Shown here piece after piece: positions 31,161-39,956 of a DNA stretch of 58,852 nucleotides (positions are counted from its first letter, which is position 1; the number at the start of each line of letters is the position of its first letter). The stretch comes from Planctomycetaceae bacterium (GTDB taxonomy: Bacteria > Planctomycetota > Planctomycetia > Planctomycetales > Planctomycetaceae). The DNA lies in contig JANQSH010000123.1 in assembly GCA_028284145.1 (NCBI GenBank), positions 1-58,852 of the forward strand. The letters run 5' to 3'. A program made the position numbers and the translations under genes. The notes beneath the pieces were generated by a model. It searched no databases, was not told the DNA's origin, and was given only the letters and a program-made list of their open reading frames with translations.

Positions 31161-31525
31161 TCAAAAGAGTATACTTGAAAATCGGCCTGCTCCCTGTAAC
31201 GACTCTGTAACCGAACGGTGCGGTTCACTCGCCCAAATTCGTCCAGCCGCCGCGTACTGTCTCATTTCAAAAGAGTGCGGTGGTACCGCGATGGCGTAAC
31301 GTTTCAGCTAGACTACGTCTAGTTTTATCGTAGCGGCTGGCGAACCATTTGGAACTAAAATACTCGTTCGGGTGACGCTACGGTTATCTCGGATGTGCTC
31401 TAAACAGTTTCCTCTTTTGTGTGATGGTTCCTCGCTCGTGGGAGTCTGCGTTTGCAGGCCAAAAGACGATTTTCGCGCCACAGAAGAGAGTAATACGCTC
31501 TGGAAGTAAAGCGGCAAACGTCATA
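31161..31525. other. Gene-free gap with repeat copy G
   Basis: Nothing coding was recognised between the MoeA/PBP gene and the VWA gene. Repeat copy G occupies 31400-31503; the remainder likely carries the VWA gene's promoter. Confidence 0.5.
31400..31503 (-). repeat. Dispersed 104-bp repeat, copy G
   Basis: On the minus strand it begins CCAGAGCGTATTACTCTC and includes GGCCTGCAAACGCAG and CACACAAAAGAGG. Its start is 22 bases after the stop codon of the MoeA/PBP gene, in the same orientation relative to the gene as the stop-forming copies. Confidence 0.88.
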
Positions 31526-33505
31526 TCAAGACGTTTCGGCCACCTGAAACCCCATCTCAAAGAGACGTTGCCGGATGCTTTCGCGCTTCAGCAAATCGCG
31601 AAAACGTTGAACACTCAGCCGGGAAAGTCGTGATTTCGGTACGAAGAAGTCGTAACGCTCTTCCTGAAGTGGAAGGAAAGCGAGATCGTAAAGCCGAGCG
31701 ACCGGCTCAATCGCGATGCCCCAATCGGCACGATTTTGCTGCACGGCTGCAGCCACTGCATTGTGAGACCTGGCCTGCATCGCGTAACCAGCTGGTTGAT
31801 GACCGTTGAGCAGACGATCAGTCAGAATCCGTGTCCCACTGCCGACGTTGCGATTGACCATCAGGCAGTCCGACTCAGACGCAACAAAACCAACGATCGC
31901 TTCCGGGGTCTTCCCTGCGAATCGACTGTCACCTTTGCGAAAAACAACCCCCTGCATGCGGGCATAACCGGGGATCAATTCCAGTTCGTCCGTCAAAAAA
32001 GGCTGGTTGTAGATGCCGGATTTCTCATCGAGCAAATGAACACCCGCGATGTCACATTCGCCTCGTTTTGCCGCGGCCAGTCCTCCCAGGCTGCCGACGT
32101 TCATCAGTTTGATGCTCATCCCGGTGGCGGAAAGTTCACTCAGGAGAAAGTCGAGGCCTGCGCAATGGCTGCCAATCGCGACAAGATCAGCCGGGCGAGT
32201 CTGCTTGCCAATCCGTGTGACTGAAACGTGTGTCTCTGCTTCGACGAATTCCTGCTGAGCTTCAATCGTGATGAAACCGTCGGCACAACTGAAGGTCGTT
32301 ACCGAGCCGGAGCCTTTGCCCATCGGATAGGCGACCAATGATAATTCCCCTACTTCTGAGGCGTCGGTTTCGACCAGGCTTACGAGCAGGAATTCGGTGC
32401 GGCCTCGTTCGGAGTTAACGCGCATCGGCAGCCTGGCGATGACCGTTTCATTTTCAGTAACTGCTCTTCCGGCAAACGCGCGAATGACCGGAGCGACAAA
32501 TTCGTGAAATGTGAATATCGCGGAGGTCGGAAAGCCAGGGAGGATAACAACGGGTTTGCCGTTCGTCGCTGCCAGACAGATTGGCTTTCCCGGCTTGAGC
32601 GCCACGCCGTGGGCCACTATTCCCGGATCGCTCAACTCGTTGACGACATGATAAGACAGATCACCTGCCCCTTTTGATGTGCCACCGGAGAGAATGACGG
32701 CATCGCATTCCAGGCCGCGCTGCAGCAAATCCCGCAGGACATTTTTGTCATCGGGCGCAATGCCCAGACAAACGGGTTCGCCACCAAGTTCAGTGACTGT
32801 CGCAGCGAGGATCGCCTGATTGGAATCGAATACAGTACCGGAGGAAGGCGATTGTCCCGGTGCCATAATTTCATCGCCCGTGGAAATCAATGCGACTTTC
32901 GGTTTTCGGAATACGGAAACCTGATCAATTCCGACAGCCGCCAAAACGCCCAGTTCCCGCGACGTCAAAATGGTTCCGTGTCGCAGGATGGTCTCGCCAC
33001 ATGTGATGTCCGTGCCGGCGAAGGTAATCATTTGTCCGGATGTTGCCGGGCGAAAAACCTGGAGCGACAGTGGTTCAGTCGTTTCATCGAGTTCAGTATG
33101 CTCGACCATCACTACGGCATTCGCCCCGCGTGGCAACATCCCCCCAGTGGCAATGGTCGTGGCTGAGCCCGCCTGTACGGTCAGTTTCGGAGCGATTCCG
33201 GGAGCGAGCAGTTCGGATGTCAGTGTAAGTGTTTTGGGGCGATCTTCGGTTGCTCCAAAGGTATCTTTGGCGATGACGGCAAAGCCATCGACGTTGGAAC
33301 GATCAAAGGCTGGGACATCGACGGGCGATGCGATTTCCTCAGCCAGCACCCGTTCCAAAGCGAGTGCTGCAGAAACCGTTTCCACACCCGGCGGATTCAT
33401 ATCGAGACAGGACTGAAACCGCGTGGTTGCCTCGTCCCGGCTCAGGATGTCGAGAAACTGTTGCTGCCGAGCGGCTGTGCGGAGTTCTGATTCGGGATGC
33501 GACAC
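31526..33505 (-). CDS. MoeA fused to a periplasmic-binding-protein-like domain
   Basis: The 659-residue protein has two parts. Residues 1 to about 415 are a MoeA molybdopterin molybdotransferase (VPAFDRSNVDGFAVIA, GGMLPRGANAVVMVEHTE, ALISTGDEIMAPGQ, FDSNQAILAA, LSGGTSKGAGD, LPGFPTSAIF). Residues about 435-650 resemble a PBP-like substrate-binding domain found with molybdate regulators and ModA-like proteins (VAIGSHCAGLDFLLSEL, VNRNVGSGTRILTDRLL, HNAVAAAVQQNRADWGIA). MoeA inserts molybdenum into adenylylated molybdopterin in the cytoplasm; the binding domain may sense molybdate or a cofactor. It is the last gene of the mobA-moeA-moeA/PBP operon, 25 bases after moeA. Confidence 0.92.
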   Translation of the reverse strand: MSHPESELRTAARQQQFLDILSRDEATTRFQSCLDMNPPGVETVSAALALERVLAEEIASPVDVPAFDRSNVDGFAVIAKDTFGATEDRPKTLTLTSELLAPGIAPKLTVQAGSATTIATGGMLPRGANAVVMVEHTELDETTEPLSLQVFRPATSGQMITFAGTDITCGETILRHGTILTSRELGVLAAVGIDQVSVFRKPKVALISTGDEIMAPGQSPSSGTVFDSNQAILAATVTELGGEPVCLGIAPDDKNVLRDLLQRGLECDAVILSGGTSKGAGDLSYHVVNELSDPGIVAHGVALKPGKPICLAATNGKPVVILPGFPTSAIFTFHEFVAPVIRAFAGRAVTENETVIARLPMRVNSERGRTEFLLVSLVETDASEVGELSLVAYPMGKGSGSVTTFSCADGFITIEAQQEFVEAETHVSVTRIGKQTRPADLVAIGSHCAGLDFLLSELSATGMSIKLMNVGSLGGLAAAKRGECDIAGVHLLDEKSGIYNQPFLTDELELIPGYARMQGVVFRKGDSRFAGKTPEAIVGFVASESDCLMVNRNVGSGTRILTDRLLNGHQPAGYAMQARSHNAVAAAVQQNRADWGIAIEPVARLYDLAFLPLQEERYDFFVPKSRLSRLSVQRFRDLLKRESIRQRLFEMGFQVAETS

Positions 33506-33530
33506 GCCCCAATTCCCTTTTTCGATTACG

Positions 33531-34790
33531 CTATTTGCGGGACCAGGAATCGTACAGGTAGACCGTCACCTTTTCCCCCGGCCCAAAGCCTTCGGAATCA
33601 GTCGGCACAATCACAAATCCGTCTGCCTGAGTGGTTGAAGACAATATCGATGCACCACTGATGGCCAAAGGAGTCACGCCGTCATCGTGAATCCTGACCC
33701 GGCAGTAATCCAGCCGACCGATCGCCGAGACGATCTTCTTCTGTAGCCCGTACATCTGCTGAGAATAAGGCCAGTCAATCCGGCTGCCTCCCAATCGGCG
33801 AATGATGCGTCCCGCAAAAAAATCGTAGGCACACAGACACGACACAGGATTGCCGGGCAATAATACAACCGTGGATTCGCCCACACGTCCTAAACCTGTT
33901 GGACTGGATGGTCGCATTGCGATGCCATGAATGGGCAACTCCCCTTCCTCGACAACAATGACAGGAGCAAAATCCTCGGCTCCGACACTCGATCCACCCG
34001 AAACGAGTACGACGTCGGCTCCGGGAGAAATGATCGCGGTACGAACTGCCTCGCAGTCATCAGAGATGTGAATGCAGGATTCGAGCATTCCGCCGTCTCG
34101 TTCAACAAGTCCCTGCAACATGACGGAATTGGAATCGAAAATCTGATACGGACTGCGCGTCTCGCCTGGTTGAACCAGTTCATTTCCGGTGATCACCAGG
34201 CGGATTTTTGGCTGTCGTATAACTTCCACTTCGGTGACTCCCACCGATGCCAGCAGACCGACATCCTGCGGGCGCAGTCGGCGATTCGAATTCAGGATTT
34301 TGTCACCTTTGCGAATATCTTCTCCAGCCAGACCGACATGTTTGCCCGGTGTCACCGCCTGCGTAATGTGAACCTGCTTATCTTCGAGTATCGCGAATTC
34401 CGCCGGCACAACCGCATCGACTCCCAAAGGGCACGGGGCACCAGTCATGATGCGAACACAATGACCACGTGCAACTTCGCCCAAAAACGGTTGCCCGGGA
34501 AACGATTCGCCAATGAATTGGAAAGCAATCGGATTGTAGTCCCCCGCCCCCACTGTTTGATCCGCCTGCAGTGCGTATCCATCCATTGCCGAGCGGTTGA
34601 AAGGAGGAACATCCATTTTCGATTGGATATCGCCTGCCAGCACACGCCCATGCGAGTTGGTGGTTGGGCACGATTCTGAATGGAGTGGTTTGATTCGTTC
34701 ATCAATCCAGGCCCACACATCGCGCACCAGCATCCGTTCGCGAAAACCGCGCATGCGAACATCCTGGTTTGGTGTCGAGGGGGGGGACAT
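33531..34790 (-). CDS. moeA: Molybdopterin molybdotransferase MoeA
   Basis: The 419-residue MoeA has the expected landmarks: DVPPFNRSAMDGYAL, RIMTGAPCPLGVDAVVPAE, GKHVGLAGEDIRKGDKIL, RLVITGNELVQPGE, FDSNSVMLQGL, LVSGGSSVGAEDFAPV and LLPGNPVSCLCAYDFF. It catalyses ligation of molybdate to the dithiolene of MPT-AMP, completing Moco. It lies between mobA (17 bases upstream) and the MoeA/PBP fusion (25 bases downstream). Two MoeA-type proteins in one operon suggest separate metal insertion and sensing roles, which is inference. Confidence 0.95.
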   Translation of the reverse strand: MSPPSTPNQDVRMRGFRERMLVRDVWAWIDERIKPLHSESCPTTNSHGRVLAGDIQSKMDVPPFNRSAMDGYALQADQTVGAGDYNPIAFQFIGESFPGQPFLGEVARGHCVRIMTGAPCPLGVDAVVPAEFAILEDKQVHITQAVTPGKHVGLAGEDIRKGDKILNSNRRLRPQDVGLLASVGVTEVEVIRQPKIRLVITGNELVQPGETRSPYQIFDSNSVMLQGLVERDGGMLESCIHISDDCEAVRTAIISPGADVVLVSGGSSVGAEDFAPVIVVEEGELPIHGIAMRPSSPTGLGRVGESTVVLLPGNPVSCLCAYDFFAGRIIRRLGGSRIDWPYSQQMYGLQKKIVSAIGRLDYCRVRIHDDGVTPLAISGASILSSTTQADGFVIVPTDSEGFGPGEKVTVYLYDSWSRK

Positions 34791-34807
34791 GGTGTCAATC
34801 GATGGCG

Positions 34808-35440
34808 TTAATCCGCATGCTGTTTCAGTCCGGCCCGCACGAGTGCGGCGCGATAGTCTTCGGGATGATTCAGATTCTGAAAGGAGTCGAGGTTCGGGTC
34901 AACGATACGCAGTTCCTCCATCGGAATTCGCAAGGAATCCGAGTCTTCGACAAGGTGCAAAGGGCGTAGCTGGTCCCGGGAGATCAACTCGCGAATTCTC
35001 CCGTGCAAATACGGGCGATAGACGGCCGTTAGCGGATGATAGTACTCACCATCGAAGGGAATCGCGATCTCGTGAGCCTTCAGCAACGAGAGCAGGTGCC
35101 GGACCAGTTCTGGCTTCAGCAGCGGCACATCGCAGGCGGTGACAAACGCGGCATCACAATGGGAGTGTAGAGCCATCAACCCTGAATACAATCCAGCCAG
35201 CGGACCTTTCGCTTTCCACTTATCACGTGAGACGAGAACACCTCCGGGCAGGTCAGAGAGTTGTTGATCCTCCGCCGCCACGACGACAATCGGGTGAAGG
35301 ACCGGTGAGAGTATGCGAATGATACGGCTGAGCATCAGTTCGTCGCCAAATGGAAGTGACCATTTCGGCTTCCCCATCCGTTTGCTTTGCCCACCACACA
35401 GAACAACACCACCGAATTTGAGAGCTTCTGTTGAATCCAT
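34808..35440 (-). CDS. mobA: Molybdenum cofactor guanylyltransferase MobA
   Basis: The 210-residue nucleotidyltransferase converts Mo-MPT to the guanine dinucleotide form used by DMSO-reductase-family enzymes. It shows GGVVLCGGQSKRMGKPKWSL (GTP-binding signature), GPLAGLYSGL, FVTACDVPLLKPELVRHLL (metal-binding Asp) and a late NLNHPEDY motif. It is the first gene of the operon with moeA and MoeA/PBP. The MoaA/MoaC steps are not encoded here. The upstream region is shared with the divergent YkgJ-type gene and contains a 17-base tandem repeat. Confidence 0.94.
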   Translation of the reverse strand: MDSTEALKFGGVVLCGGQSKRMGKPKWSLPFGDELMLSRIIRILSPVLHPIVVVAAEDQQLSDLPGGVLVSRDKWKAKGPLAGLYSGLMALHSHCDAAFVTACDVPLLKPELVRHLLSLLKAHEIAIPFDGEYYHPLTAVYRPYLHGRIRELISRDQLRPLHLVEDSDSLRIPMEELRIVDPNLDSFQNLNHPEDYRAALVRAGLKQHAD

Positions 35441-35529
35441 GAAGACATGTTAAGATCCAGGAGGTTGCAGCCCAAGTGATCATCCCCTTCCGTGCTGGGG
35501 TGGAATTCTTGCCTTCAGATGACACATCG

Positions 35530-35563
35530 ATCTGGCACATTACAATATCTGACACATTACAAT
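35530..35563. repeat. Two tandem 17-base units in a divergent promoter region
   Basis: ATCTGGCACATTACAAT is followed directly by ATCTGACACATTACAAT with one mismatch. It lies between mobA (minus) and the YkgJ-type gene (plus). A regulator-binding direct repeat is possible, a chance duplication equally so. Confidence 0.7.
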
Positions 35564-35596
35564 GAGCGTCATCTGAAACAGTGAATTGGGAAGTGA

Positions 35597-36049
35597 ATGA
35601 GAATGAACAAAACCCCGTCTGACCCGGAACTGGAATCTCAGTCGCCCTGGTATCATGAAGGACTTCGATTCGAGTGCACTCAATGTGGCAATTGCTGCAC
35701 AGGTGATCCTGGTGTGGTCTGGGTTACGGATGAGGAGATCGCCAATATCGCCAGGCACATGGGCAAGACAATGGGAGAAGTTCGGTTGTTCCACACACGA
35801 CTATATGGGCAACGTGTTTCCCTCAAAGAGTTTGCCAACGGCGATTGCACGTTCTTTGATAGCCAGACGCGTGGATGCACAATTTATCCGGTTCGCCCAG
35901 CGCAATGCCGCACATGGCCTTTCTGGAATTCCAATCTTGAATCGCCTGGAACGTGGGAAGAGGTGAAGAAGATTTGCCCCGGTACTGGACATGGCGATTT
36001 CATCAGTTTGGACGAGATTCAACGACGTGCGGCTGAAGTCGAGATGTAA
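35597..36049 (+). CDS. YkgJ-type cysteine-cluster protein
   Basis: The 150-residue protein has the family's cysteine cluster FECTQCGNCCTG, a second group (CTFFDSQTRGCTIYPVRPAQC) and KKICPGTGHGD near the end. The cysteines probably ligate zinc or an iron-sulfur cluster. The family (UPF0153/YkgJ) is widespread but its biochemical role is unsettled. No signal peptide is seen. It is divergent from mobA, and no operon partner follows within 490 bases. Confidence 0.9.
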   Translation: MRMNKTPSDPELESQSPWYHEGLRFECTQCGNCCTGDPGVVWVTDEEIANIARHMGKTMGEVRLFHTRLYGQRVSLKEFANGDCTFFDSQTRGCTIYPVRPAQCRTWPFWNSNLESPGTWEEVKKICPGTGHGDFISLDEIQRRAAEVEM

Positions 36050-36545
36050 TTCACTCGAAACGGTTTACGTCGATATTCTGTTGCCCCAATCCAGCAGAGC
36101 TTTCCGTTTTCGGCGGGATTCCCGATAGCCGTCACGTCAAAATGGTGGAATTTTGCCGGTTGTATCGAATTCGCTTATTTTTCTATTTCGCTGCGACGAT
36201 ACTTAATATACGAACCGTTTTTGATCAGCCGTTTCAAGCGACTTACCGTCCAGTAAAATGCGACATAATATGTTGTAAAATAATAGTTTGCGTCTTTTTT
36301 TGAGAACTGGATTCGGTTGCAGCTGTGAATGTTCGATGGCTTCAACGCATCGATCATAAGTTGTCATCAGGAGTTAGGGAAATGCAGAGACTTCATGAAA
36401 TTGAGCACATCAGCGTGCAGATGCATTGTCGCTGACAAGTCGTCTTGACACTAAGTCCAGTTTGGAAATAAACTTGAGTCAGAATTTGTAACTCAAAGGA
36501 AGAGTCGTCGAGGCCGCTCGGCACCTCTCGCGGGAGACACGAGTT
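36050..36545. other. AT-rich gene-free stretch upstream of the HU gene
   Basis: No coding region is supported. The middle (about 36170-36310) is notably AT-rich compared with the rest of the window. It most likely contains the promoter of the HU gene. Confidence 0.45.
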
Positions 36546-36995
36546 GTGACCAAGAAAGAAATTGTCAAAGCCATCTCCGAGGAACTTGGACTCACCCAGT
36601 TGAAGACCAAGGAGATCGTGCAGAAGACGTTCGATGCGATTGTGGAGACATTAGTCCGCGAGAAGCGTATCGAATTACGAAACTTTGGAGTGTTCGAGGT
36701 CAAAAAACGGGCCGCAAGAAAAGCGCGGAACCCTCGGACAGGAGAGCGGGTCGACGTTGCGGAAAAATTCGTTGTAACGTTTAAGCCCGGAAAAGAGATG
36801 GAAGAAAAGGTGCGACTGTTGGAAGAAGCGAGTGCGGCTGAAGCCGCAGCAAGAGCCGCCGCTGCTGGCGACGGAACTGTCCCAATGACATCGCCCGCCC
36901 AACTTTCGACACCTGCACCACAATCGGAAACGCCAGCTCAGGCGCCTTCCACTCCACAGGAAACGAATTACGGTTCCTCATTTGGAACGACTTAA
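36546..36995 (+). CDS. HU/IHF-family DNA-binding protein with C-terminal tail
   Basis: Starting at a GTG codon, the 149-residue protein has a standard HU/IHF fold over residues 1 to about 92. Its features are [38 protein letters not shown] (the DNA-contacting beta region) and [20 protein letters not shown], then [12 protein letters not shown] low-complexity tail of about 55 residues, rich in Ala, Pro, Thr and Gln, follows and is unusual for HU (about 90 residues). HU proteins bend and compact DNA. The tail might mediate protein contacts. It is a single-gene unit. Confidence 0.93.
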   Translation: MTKKEIVKAISEELGLTQLKTKEIVQKTFDAIVETLVREKRIELRNFGVFEVKKRAARKARNPRTGERVDVAEKFVVTFKPGKEMEEKVRLLEEASAAEAAARAAAAGDGTVPMTSPAQLSTPAPQSETPAQAPSTPQETNYGSSFGTT

Positions 36996-37182
36996 ACTTT
37001 TTTGATTATTGAAGTAAGCAGTCGAAGGAATAGCTGGGAACGGATTCCAGCCTCCGTTGACAAAATAGGATGGATGCGAAACAGGTTGGTCTTCGTAATT
37101 CACTGAATTGATCGGCGATTTCGACTTAACTGTAACCATCACAAACAGATGCCGAATCTGGATTTGCTTCAGGGAGGAAGCA

Positions 37183-37401
37183 ATGAGAAAAACAGTGTTG
37201 ACATTGATGTTGCTGGCCTCGGTGACAATGGAATTGGGATGCTTTCTCCCAATCTACTCCTCATCGCCTGATCGCCGGGCCCGTCAGTTGATCTTTCAGT
37301 CGGAAAGCCTGAGACATATTCCGAATATATGGGAACGTGTCTGGGCGATGGAAATGCCCGATCTCGCCACTCCCTACCGAACGCATGGTGGCGTTATCTG
37401 A
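37183..37401 (+). CDS. Small conserved planctomycete lipoprotein
   Basis: From the ATG at 37183, with AGGGAGG seven bases upstream, the product has 72 residues. A lipoprotein signal (TLMLLASVTMELGC, Cys 20) is followed by FLPIYSSSPDRRARQLIFQS and ends MPDLATPYRTHGGVI. From memory, small planctomycete proteins share the IYS...RR-RQLIF...W...TPYR.HGG-I pattern. The function is unknown. The frame opens upstream at 37108, but the ribosome site and lipobox favour the later start. Confidence 0.7.
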   Translation: MRKTVLTLMLLASVTMELGCFLPIYSSSPDRRARQLIFQSESLRHIPNIWERVWAMEMPDLATPYRTHGGVI

Positions 37402-37507
37402 ACGGCATTACATCAAATTCAAGAAATGGTTGCGGCTTTTCGATGCATGTGCATTGATGAGCCGCTTGTTCTTGCGCCACTGCAACATGGCAGAAATTGA
37501 GCGATAC

Positions 37508-37777
37508 TTACCCGCCCGACAGCGCCTGCATCACAAATATCTCCGATTCTTCCTTCACCAGGTCGCTCAAAGTGACGCGATCAGAAATTGTCTGGCCATC
37601 GACAAAGATCACCACATGTTTTCGCAGCCGATTTTGGTCGTCGGTTACATAGCCACGTAATTTCGGATTCGTCACGAAGACCGCCTCCAGAGCATCGCGA
37701 ACGGTCGATCCATTTACCTGTTGAGCGGGGCAATCCAGGTGCATTTTCAGGTGTGGCGTGAATTCGATTCGGGGCAT
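37508..37777 (-). CDS. MoaD/ThiS-family ubiquitin-like sulfur carrier
   Basis: The 89-residue protein has a beta-grasp pattern (RIEFTPHLKMHL..., VRDALEAVFVTNPKLRGYVTDDQNRLRKHVVIFVDG) and ends in SGG, the C-terminal di-glycine needed for adenylation and thiocarboxylate formation. It may serve molybdopterin, thiamine or another sulfur-transfer pathway. The partner is not obvious because no E1-like MoeB/ThiF gene is in the window. It lies 21 bases downstream of the LarA-like gene on the same strand and is probably cotranscribed with it; LarA-type enzymes need a sulfur-containing nickel-pincer cofactor. Confidence 0.85.
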   Translation of the reverse strand: MPRIEFTPHLKMHLDCPAQQVNGSTVRDALEAVFVTNPKLRGYVTDDQNRLRKHVVIFVDGQTISDRVTLSDLVKEESEIFVMQALSGG

Positions 37778-37798
37778 GTGTGTTCGGCTCGCGATCAG

Positions 37799-39052
37799 TC
37801 AGACGGGAAGCAGATTCTGGTCTTCATCAAAACACATCGAGACCAACTCGGAAGTGATTTCCACATTCTCGATATCCCTCAGCAGCGGCAGGCAGGCTTC
37901 ACTCGCCAGCATTTCCGAAAGATGCAATGTGTCCTGAATCTGGATGATACGGGCGTTTTCCGGCGGTGTCAGACCAATGGTCGAAAGGGCTGCCGCGATA
38001 GTTTCCTGATCAGTATCAAAACCAATCGGCAAAGCGGCCGCTCGCGGATGCCCACTGGTCATGCAGTTCGTCCGCGTGGTTTCCAGATTGATCTGGCTCA
38101 GAGTGCGATTATTCGTGAAATCCGCCAGGCCAATACCGGTGGCATTCCCCTTCGTCTCGGGCGTTAACCCACGAACGAAAATTCGCCGGGTGCGAAAGGT
38201 CGAATTATTCTGATCAAAGTCATCCGAATTCCGGCCAATGACATTCGTATCCATCCCGGTTCCGCTGACATTCTTGCCGAAACGATCAATGATCAACAAG
38301 TCGAGTTCATCCAGTGGCAACCTCGGCAACCATTGATAGGCGATCTTGAGAAGTTCAGTTTCTCGCTGCAGAAAGTCTTCCGGGGCGATCGCCTCGACGA
38401 TGGCCGTTTCATCGAATTGGTTTTCCACAATTGCCACACCTGCAATCACGCCGCAATTGTCCAGTACCTTTTCTGCGACAGCGTCGACAATTTCCTGAAA
38501 GGAGAAATCAAGAAAGGCGCGATGATAAATTTTCGCACCTTCGTGTTTACCCAGACCAATCAGCATCATCTTGTGCAATCCGGATTCAATCGGCCCCACG
38601 ATACCAGTATGTGGCTTCACTCGATTCACAACGAACACATGGTCGGCTTCGTACGCATGTCGATCGAAATAAACCGGGACACCTTGAGGAGTTTCTGCAA
38701 CGACGACCGTCTCCATTGATGAGCGAACCTCACATCCCATCGCCTCTTCGGTAATGCCGTATTCAGCCAGCACGCTGGTCTGTCCTCCAGCGGTGCCTCC
38801 ACCATGACTGCCCATGGCGGGAACAATGAAAGGCTGAGCCTGCAATTGCCGAAGATGATCGATGATCGTGCGCGTGATGACATCGATGTTCGCGATCCCG
38901 CGACTCCCGGCCGTAATTGCGACAGACTGCCTCGGTCGAATGATCTTCGCCAACCGCAGGTTTCCCAACTGATGTTCAACTTCTTCCGCGACGTTGTCGA
39001 TGCGAATCGGGTCGAACATCTGGCGAACGCGTGCCATGCGGGGAAAGGACAT
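37799..39052 (-). CDS. LarA-like (lactate racemase family) protein
   Basis: The 417-residue protein resembles nickel-pincer-cofactor racemases/epimerases of the LarA superfamily. An N-terminal part has VAITAGSRGIANIDVITRTI and VPAMGSHGGGTAGGQ. It also has the histidine-containing HTGIVGPIESGLHKMMLIGLG and ARIIQIQDTLHLSEMLAS near the end. In LarA, such histidines hold the cofactor and act as catalytic acid/base. The substrate cannot be inferred. Cofactor genes larB/C/E are not in the window. The MoaD/ThiS-like gene follows in the same transcription unit. Confidence 0.75.
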   Translation of the reverse strand: MSFPRMARVRQMFDPIRIDNVAEEVEHQLGNLRLAKIIRPRQSVAITAGSRGIANIDVITRTIIDHLRQLQAQPFIVPAMGSHGGGTAGGQTSVLAEYGITEEAMGCEVRSSMETVVVAETPQGVPVYFDRHAYEADHVFVVNRVKPHTGIVGPIESGLHKMMLIGLGKHEGAKIYHRAFLDFSFQEIVDAVAEKVLDNCGVIAGVAIVENQFDETAIVEAIAPEDFLQRETELLKIAYQWLPRLPLDELDLLIIDRFGKNVSGTGMDTNVIGRNSDDFDQNNSTFRTRRIFVRGLTPETKGNATGIGLADFTNNRTLSQINLETTRTNCMTSGHPRAAALPIGFDTDQETIAAALSTIGLTPPENARIIQIQDTLHLSEMLASEACLPLLRDIENVEITSELVSMCFDEDQNLLPV

Positions 39053-39070
39053 TTTGGACGGAACTCCTTC

Positions 39071-39173
39071 TTGAGCGGCTTACTTTCTGGTGTGATGCCA
39101 CCGGTTCGTGGGCGACTATCAATGCAAGCTGAGAGACATTCTTCTCGGCACGAGAAAGCGTAATATGCTTTCA
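39071..39173 (-). repeat. Dispersed 104-bp repeat, copy H (diverged)
   Basis: On the minus strand it begins GAAAGCATATTACGC and ends AAGCCGCTCAA, retaining the termini but with many internal substitutions. It lies in the divergent region between the LarA-like and arfB genes. Confidence 0.7.
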
Positions 39174-39309
39174 TTCCCAATTCGGTTGGCGCCTGACTGT
39201 CACGCAGACAATGTAGCAAATCCCTCAGAAAAATCGGAGAGGTGGTCACCTCTGAACACGACGGGTGTCGACTTCTGTTACATTGCACATGAATCCAAAG
39301 GACCGAATC

Positions 39310-39771
39310 ATGTCCCGCCAAAATTCAAATTCCAGTGCTGCCGGGAACACATTGATCGTCACAGAGACAATCTGCATTCCACACGTCGAACTGGACTTCA
39401 CATATTCGCGCAGTTCGGGACCCGGCGGTCAAAACGTGAACAAGGTGAACACACGGGTGCAAATGCGTTGGGACGCCACCCAATCGACCGCATTGCCGGA
39501 AGAGGTTCGCAAACGATTTCTTGAGCAGAATCGGTCACGAGTCACAACGGACGGCATGATCCTGATTACCAGCCAACGATACCGGACGCAGATCCGAAAT
39601 GTGGAGGATTGTCTCGACAAGTTGCGGTCGCTTGTCTTGCGAGCCACTCTCGTCCAGAAGAAACGAAAGCCGACTCGTCGCACCGCGGCTTCGAAACGCC
39701 GCCGTTTGGCAGATAAGCGTAAACGTTCTGAACGAAAGCAGATGCGCCAATCTCCCAAACTCAACGATTGA
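39310..39771 (+). CDS. arfB: Alternative ribosome-rescue factor ArfB (YaeJ)
   Basis: From the ATG at 39310 (AAAGGA ribosome site) the protein has 153 residues. The GGQ loop SSGPGGQNVNKVNT is the peptidyl-tRNA hydrolase signature of class I release factors. The short length without a stop-codon-recognition domain and the very basic tail (TRRTAASKRRRLADKRKRSE) define ArfB, which enters stalled, non-stop ribosomes and frees the peptide. Alternative upstream starts at 39265 and 39289 have weaker context. It is divergent from the LarA-like gene. Confidence 0.93.
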   Translation: MSRQNSNSSAAGNTLIVTETICIPHVELDFTYSRSSGPGGQNVNKVNTRVQMRWDATQSTALPEEVRKRFLEQNRSRVTTDGMILITSQRYRTQIRNVEDCLDKLRSLVLRATLVQKKRKPTRRTAASKRRRLADKRKRSERKQMRQSPKLND

Positions 39772-39956
39772 TCTTTCTCCCTCATTTGCCGATTTGACGG
39801 CGGTCTTGTCGGAAATCCGGAATTTCATTACATTTCCGCCCTGATTTGGGCGGTTTTCAGCCGTCTGCGAAAACTCTTCGACATCGCGCGTTTCAGCGGC
39901 TTCATGGATTCATAGCCCTGCGCCTGTTTGCCCCTCATCGAACCTTTGTGCTCGGA

